Positions 61,136 through 64,000 of a stretch of DNA of 64,000 bases are shown here, piece by piece (the stretch's first letter is position 1; every line of letters starts with the position of its first letter). The stretch lies in NCBI GenBank assembly GCA_905194315.1, contig CAJJRX010000005.1:25027-89026 (forward strand), given 5' to 3'. Origin of the DNA: an uncultured Sutterella sp. GTDB lineage: Bacteria > Pseudomonadota > Gammaproteobacteria > Burkholderiales > Burkholderiaceae_F. The translations under genes were made by a program, and so were the position numbers. Under the pieces are notes generated by a model. The model was not told the DNA's origin. It saw only the letters and a list, made by a program, of their open reading frames with translations, and searched no databases.

Positions 61136-62887
61136 TTACGATCTCCCGCGGCTCACGATTTCAATAAAGGCCTCCTCCATGGAGGGGTTGGGGTGCTCAG
61201 GACTGATCACACTGCGCCTTACGGATTCGGGGCTCCCCGAGACGAGCACCTCACCGCGGTCCTGAATGAGGAAGCGGTCACAGTAGTGTGCCTCCTCCAT
61301 GTAGTGCGTGGTGACAACCGTGGTGACGCCAAGGGCGGAGAGCCGCACGATGCGCCGCCAGAAGGCGCGCCGGGAGGCAACGTCCGCGCCGCTCGTGGCC
61401 TCATCAAGAAAGAGAATATCCGGATGGTGCAGCGTTGCCACGGCAAAGGCGAGATCCCGGGCCACCCCGAGCGGAAGGCGCTCGGCGCGCTCGTGCCGGT
61501 AGGCGGTGAGCTCAAATGCGTTCTCCGCCTCACGGATGCGGGCTTTGAGTGTTGACCCCGAGAGTCCGAAACTCTGCCCGAAATAGCTCAGGTTCTGCCG
61601 GACGGTGAGTTTGCCGTAGAGCGAAAACTTCTGCGCCACATACCCGATGCGGGCGCGCACCTGCGCTTTTGCGTCGGCAAGAGAGGTGCCAATGAGCCGG
61701 ATTTCGCCGGCGCTTGCAGGCGTCAGGCCGCAGAGCATTCTGAAGGTGGTGGTTTTGCCGGCGCCGTTAGGGCCGAGCAGACCGAAAATCTCACCGGCAC
61801 TCACCGCAAAGCTGGTGTCGGCCACCGCCGTAAAGTCCCCGAAGGTTTTCCGGATATGCGAGGCTTCAATCACCGGAGCGTCGCCCGCCGTCTGAACGGC
61901 CGGAACCGAGAAGGGCTTTTCAACGTCCCCGCGAAGCGTTGCTCTCAGATAGACGTCCTCCATGCCGGGGTCGCGCACCGTGACGGTCAGACCCGTGAGG
62001 CCCAGCGAGGTGAGCGTTTTTTCCACACTCTCCGGACTCGCCCCTTCCGGTGTGAGCACATTGACGCCGTTATTGGCCGGGCAGACATCAAGAAACGGGG
62101 CGTCCGGTCCTTTTTCCGCCGTCACTTCGTCAATGAGCGCATGAATGAGTGAGCGTGAGGGGAGGGCGGCTGAGGCTGCGATATGAAAGGTTTGTGAGCG
62201 CAGCGCCGCTTTGAGGGCGGCAGGCGTATCCGCGCAGAGTACCCGCCCCTTTTCCATCAGAACCACCAGGTCAGCCGCCTCTGCTTCGGGCAGGTTGGAG
62301 GAGGTCATCACACAGCGCATACCGGTGGCGGCACTGCGTTTACGCAAAATGGCAAGCAGCTCCTGACGCGAGAGCGGATCCACACCGACCGTGGGCTCAT
62401 CGAGAAGGAGCACCTCAGGTGTGGAGAGCAGGGCGGCACAGAGCCCGAGTTTCTGTTTCATCCCGCCAGAGAGCGCCCCGGCAAGCCGCGCCTCAAAGCC
62501 CGCGAGTCCGGTAAGGGTAAGCAGTTCGGTGAAAAGATCACGGGCCTCGCTGCGCGGCACGCCCTTGAGTTCGGCAAACGTTTCGAGATTCTCCAGAACG
62601 GAGAGCTCCTCATAGAGTCCGAAGCGCTGCGGCATAAAGCCCACGCGGCTTGCAAGCGTCTCTGCGCCGGGCACTTCGCCCAGGAGCTCCACAGTCCCCT
62701 CGTTGAGTGTCATCAGCCCCGCGAGCACACGCAGCAGGGTGCTTTTGCCGGCGCCGTCGGGGCCCGCAATCACCACGAGATGTGCGCTCTCCGGAAGGCT
62801 GAGCGTGAGCGCATCAAGCGCAGGGAATTCCTTTCCGTCGGGGCCCCTGAAGCGCTTGGTGGCCGCTGTGAGGCTGAGCGTGGCCAT
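61136..62887 (-). CDS. Fused dual ABC ATPase (YbhF-like)
   Basis: 583 residues with two nucleotide-binding domains. First: Walker A GPDGAGKST, signature LSGGMKQKL, Walker B VLLLDEPTVGVD. Second: Walker A GPNGAGKTT, Walker B ILFLDEATSGAD, but the signature is LPLGVARDLA, a degenerate form also seen in YbhF. A linker (~220-330) separates them. It powers the two ABC-2 permeases; the HlyD-type adaptor is encoded directly upstream with 0 bp gap. Confidence 0.94.
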   Translation of the reverse strand: MATLSLTAATKRFRGPDGKEFPALDALTLSLPESAHLVVIAGPDGAGKSTLLRVLAGLMTLNEGTVELLGEVPGAETLASRVGFMPQRFGLYEELSVLENLETFAELKGVPRSEARDLFTELLTLTGLAGFEARLAGALSGGMKQKLGLCAALLSTPEVLLLDEPTVGVDPLSRQELLAILRKRSAATGMRCVMTSSNLPEAEAADLVVLMEKGRVLCADTPAALKAALRSQTFHIAASAALPSRSLIHALIDEVTAEKGPDAPFLDVCPANNGVNVLTPEGASPESVEKTLTSLGLTGLTVTVRDPGMEDVYLRATLRGDVEKPFSVPAVQTAGDAPVIEASHIRKTFGDFTAVADTSFAVSAGEIFGLLGPNGAGKTTTFRMLCGLTPASAGEIRLIGTSLADAKAQVRARIGYVAQKFSLYGKLTVRQNLSYFGQSFGLSGSTLKARIREAENAFELTAYRHERAERLPLGVARDLAFAVATLHHPDILFLDEATSGADVASRRAFWRRIVRLSALGVTTVVTTHYMEEAHYCDRFLIQDRGEVLVSGSPESVRRSVISPEHPNPSMEEAFIEIVSRGRS

Positions 62888-63868
62888 TTACGGCTCCAGC
62901 AGCACGGTCACCGGCTGTCCGAGCCGCAGCACGCCCTCGGGATCGGTGACCTCCACTTTGAATTCATAGACAAGCGCAGTGCGCAGCTCTTCGGTCTGCA
63001 CCGTCTTGGGGGTGAATTCGGCCGTGTCGCTGATAAAGGAGATCCGCCCCTTGAGCTCAGACGAGATGTCGCTTTTCACCGTGACGATGTCGCCGGTGTG
63101 AATTTCGTTGAGGCGCGACTCGGTGAGGTAGGCGCGAACCCATTTCGGGTTGTCAATCGAGAGACGGTAGACGGTTTTGCCCGGCCCCGCCATGTCGCCC
63201 GGCTCCGCCAGGCGGGATCGCACCACAGCGTCTGTCGGCGCGACGAGCACGCTCTGACGCAGGATGGCATCGGTCACGGTGGCGAGCTGTGCCTCGCTCG
63301 CGGCAAGGTTACTCTGTGCGGCGGCAATCTCCTGGGGGCGTGAGCCGGCTTCCAGTTTTTTCAGCCTGGCAGTGAGACTCTCGACCTGAGCAGCTTTGGC
63401 AGCAAGTGTCTGGCGGGCCTGATCGCGCATCTGCGCGGCTGAGGCGTTGGCTTTAAAGAGTGCCTCCTGACGCTTTGCAGTCAGTTCGGCGAGTTTAAGT
63501 TCTGCGCGCGCGGCGGCAAGCTGCGCACGGGCTGCGGCGATGTCCTCTGCGCGGGGACCTTCCTTCACAAGCGAGAGGTTGGCCTTGAGTCCTTCAATCT
63601 GGGCTTTGAGCCGGTCCTGCTCAAGGGTGAGCGCGGTGGTATCAAGCAGCCCCAGCACGTCCCCTGCATGCACCCGGTCACCTTCCTCGCGTGTGAGCTT
63701 TACGATGCGCGCACTTCTCTCAAAGGCAAGACTGACGCTGCGGGTGTCGACAAAGCCCCAGGCACGGGGTGTTGAATCCGACACGCTTTGTTTTGCAAGC
63801 AGGAAATAAGCTGCTGCAGCACCGGCGGCGAGGACGATCACAGCGATCAGCGGGCGTTTGAAATCCAT
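62888..63868 (-). CDS. HlyD-family periplasmic adaptor (YbhG-like)
   Basis: 326-residue membrane fusion protein with a signal anchor (IAVIVLAAGAAAAYFLLA), a first lipoyl half (VSLAFERSARIVKLTREEGDRVHAGDVLG), a coiled-coil hairpin (~95-215) and a second lipoyl/beta-barrel half (VVRSRLAEPGDMAGPGKTVYRL). First gene of the exporter operon, whose promoter must lie at 63869-64000. Links the inner-membrane ABC exporter to an outer-membrane channel. Confidence 0.93.
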   Translation of the reverse strand: MDFKRPLIAVIVLAAGAAAAYFLLAKQSVSDSTPRAWGFVDTRSVSLAFERSARIVKLTREEGDRVHAGDVLGLLDTTALTLEQDRLKAQIEGLKANLSLVKEGPRAEDIAAARAQLAAARAELKLAELTAKRQEALFKANASAAQMRDQARQTLAAKAAQVESLTARLKKLEAGSRPQEIAAAQSNLAASEAQLATVTDAILRQSVLVAPTDAVVRSRLAEPGDMAGPGKTVYRLSIDNPKWVRAYLTESRLNEIHTGDIVTVKSDISSELKGRISFISDTAEFTPKTVQTEELRTALVYEFKVEVTDPEGVLRLGQPVTVLLEP

Positions 63869-64000
63869 GGTGAAATCAGCTTCAGAGTTGCTCTTAGCTC
63901 CAATGCTAGCGAAGCGCCGGGTTTTTGGCTAGAGGAGGTGCGGACTTTTTTTGGACCAATTTTGCATATCCTACCGTTTTCCGCTAGTTTATGCTCGCTG
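63869..64000. other. Upstream region of the exporter operon, to the window edge
   Basis: No gene. On the minus strand it contains AT-rich DNA and a GCTAGCATTGGAGC leader segment before the HlyD-type ATG. A TetR-type regulator, often linked to such operons, would be outside the window. Confidence 0.35.

Noticed and set aside
1..64000. CRISPR arrays, tRNA/rRNA genes, insertion sequences, prophage, origin
   Set aside because: Read for repeats with regular spacers, tRNA cloverleaf/T-arm signatures, transposase motifs and DnaA-box clusters; none found. The T-box is not a tRNA gene.

Overview
The window looks like a chromosomal segment of a betaproteobacterium of the Burkholderiales, most likely a gut Sutterellaceae (Sutterella/Parasutterella type). 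The evidence is gene order: bamD divergent from rluD-pgeF, fimV-truA-(…)-accD-folC-SPOR-cvpA-purF, and psd-pssA are all Burkholderiales arrangements. The DNA is fairly GC-rich throughout, except for an AT-richer stretch carrying McrBC and a small membrane gene (about 18.1-23.6 kb). I see no rRNA, tRNA, CRISPR array or insertion sequence. This assignment is inference from synteny and protein style, not from a marker gene.

Layout. 1-3.1 kb: BMP-type ABC importer (two permeases and a lipoprotein). 3.3-11.3 kb: CPA2 antiporter, RmuC, AGCS symporter, PIN protein, malate dehydrogenase, nitroreductase. 11.4-14.6 kb: a periplasmic coiled-coil protein and a DinG/YoaA helicase. 14.6-17.3 kb: trpEG behind a long leader. 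17.6-23.4 kb: small membrane proteins, McrBC with an EVE-like domain, RlmD. 23.5-26.1 kb: a Tat-exported metallo-hydrolase with a decayed partial copy, and an AraC/GATase regulator. 26.1-32.3 kb: four tandem NSS-family transporters. 32.5-47.3 kb: housekeeping genes (SIMPL, psd, pssA, mltB, bamD, rluD, pgeF, rimO) and carriers, ending with an OFA-family MFS antiporter. 47.6-58.9 kb: fimV to purF plus small genes. 58.9-63.9 kb: a YbhGFSR-like ABC-2 exporter.

The most notable content is RNA regulation. Two nearly identical leaders, one before trpE (+) and one before the third NSS transporter (-), have the anatomy of a tRNA-sensing T-box riboswitch. Each has a sigma70-like promoter, a Stem I with UGG (Trp) in the specifier position, and an antiterminator whose 7-nt bulge UGGCACC would pair with the GCCA end of tRNA-Trp. 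T-boxes are classically Firmicutes/Actinobacteria elements, so a tryptophan T-box regulon joining synthesis (trpEG) and uptake (NSS transporter) in a betaproteobacterium is the best candidate here for something undescribed. It fits with trpEG standing alone and with the absence of trpFBA from the usual place between truA and accD. A third leader, before the OFA transporter at 45.98 kb, matches the ZTP (pfl) riboswitch, which implies that this carrier serves one-carbon (formate) metabolism. A pair of conserved 57-bp dyads lying on either side of trpEG is unexplained.
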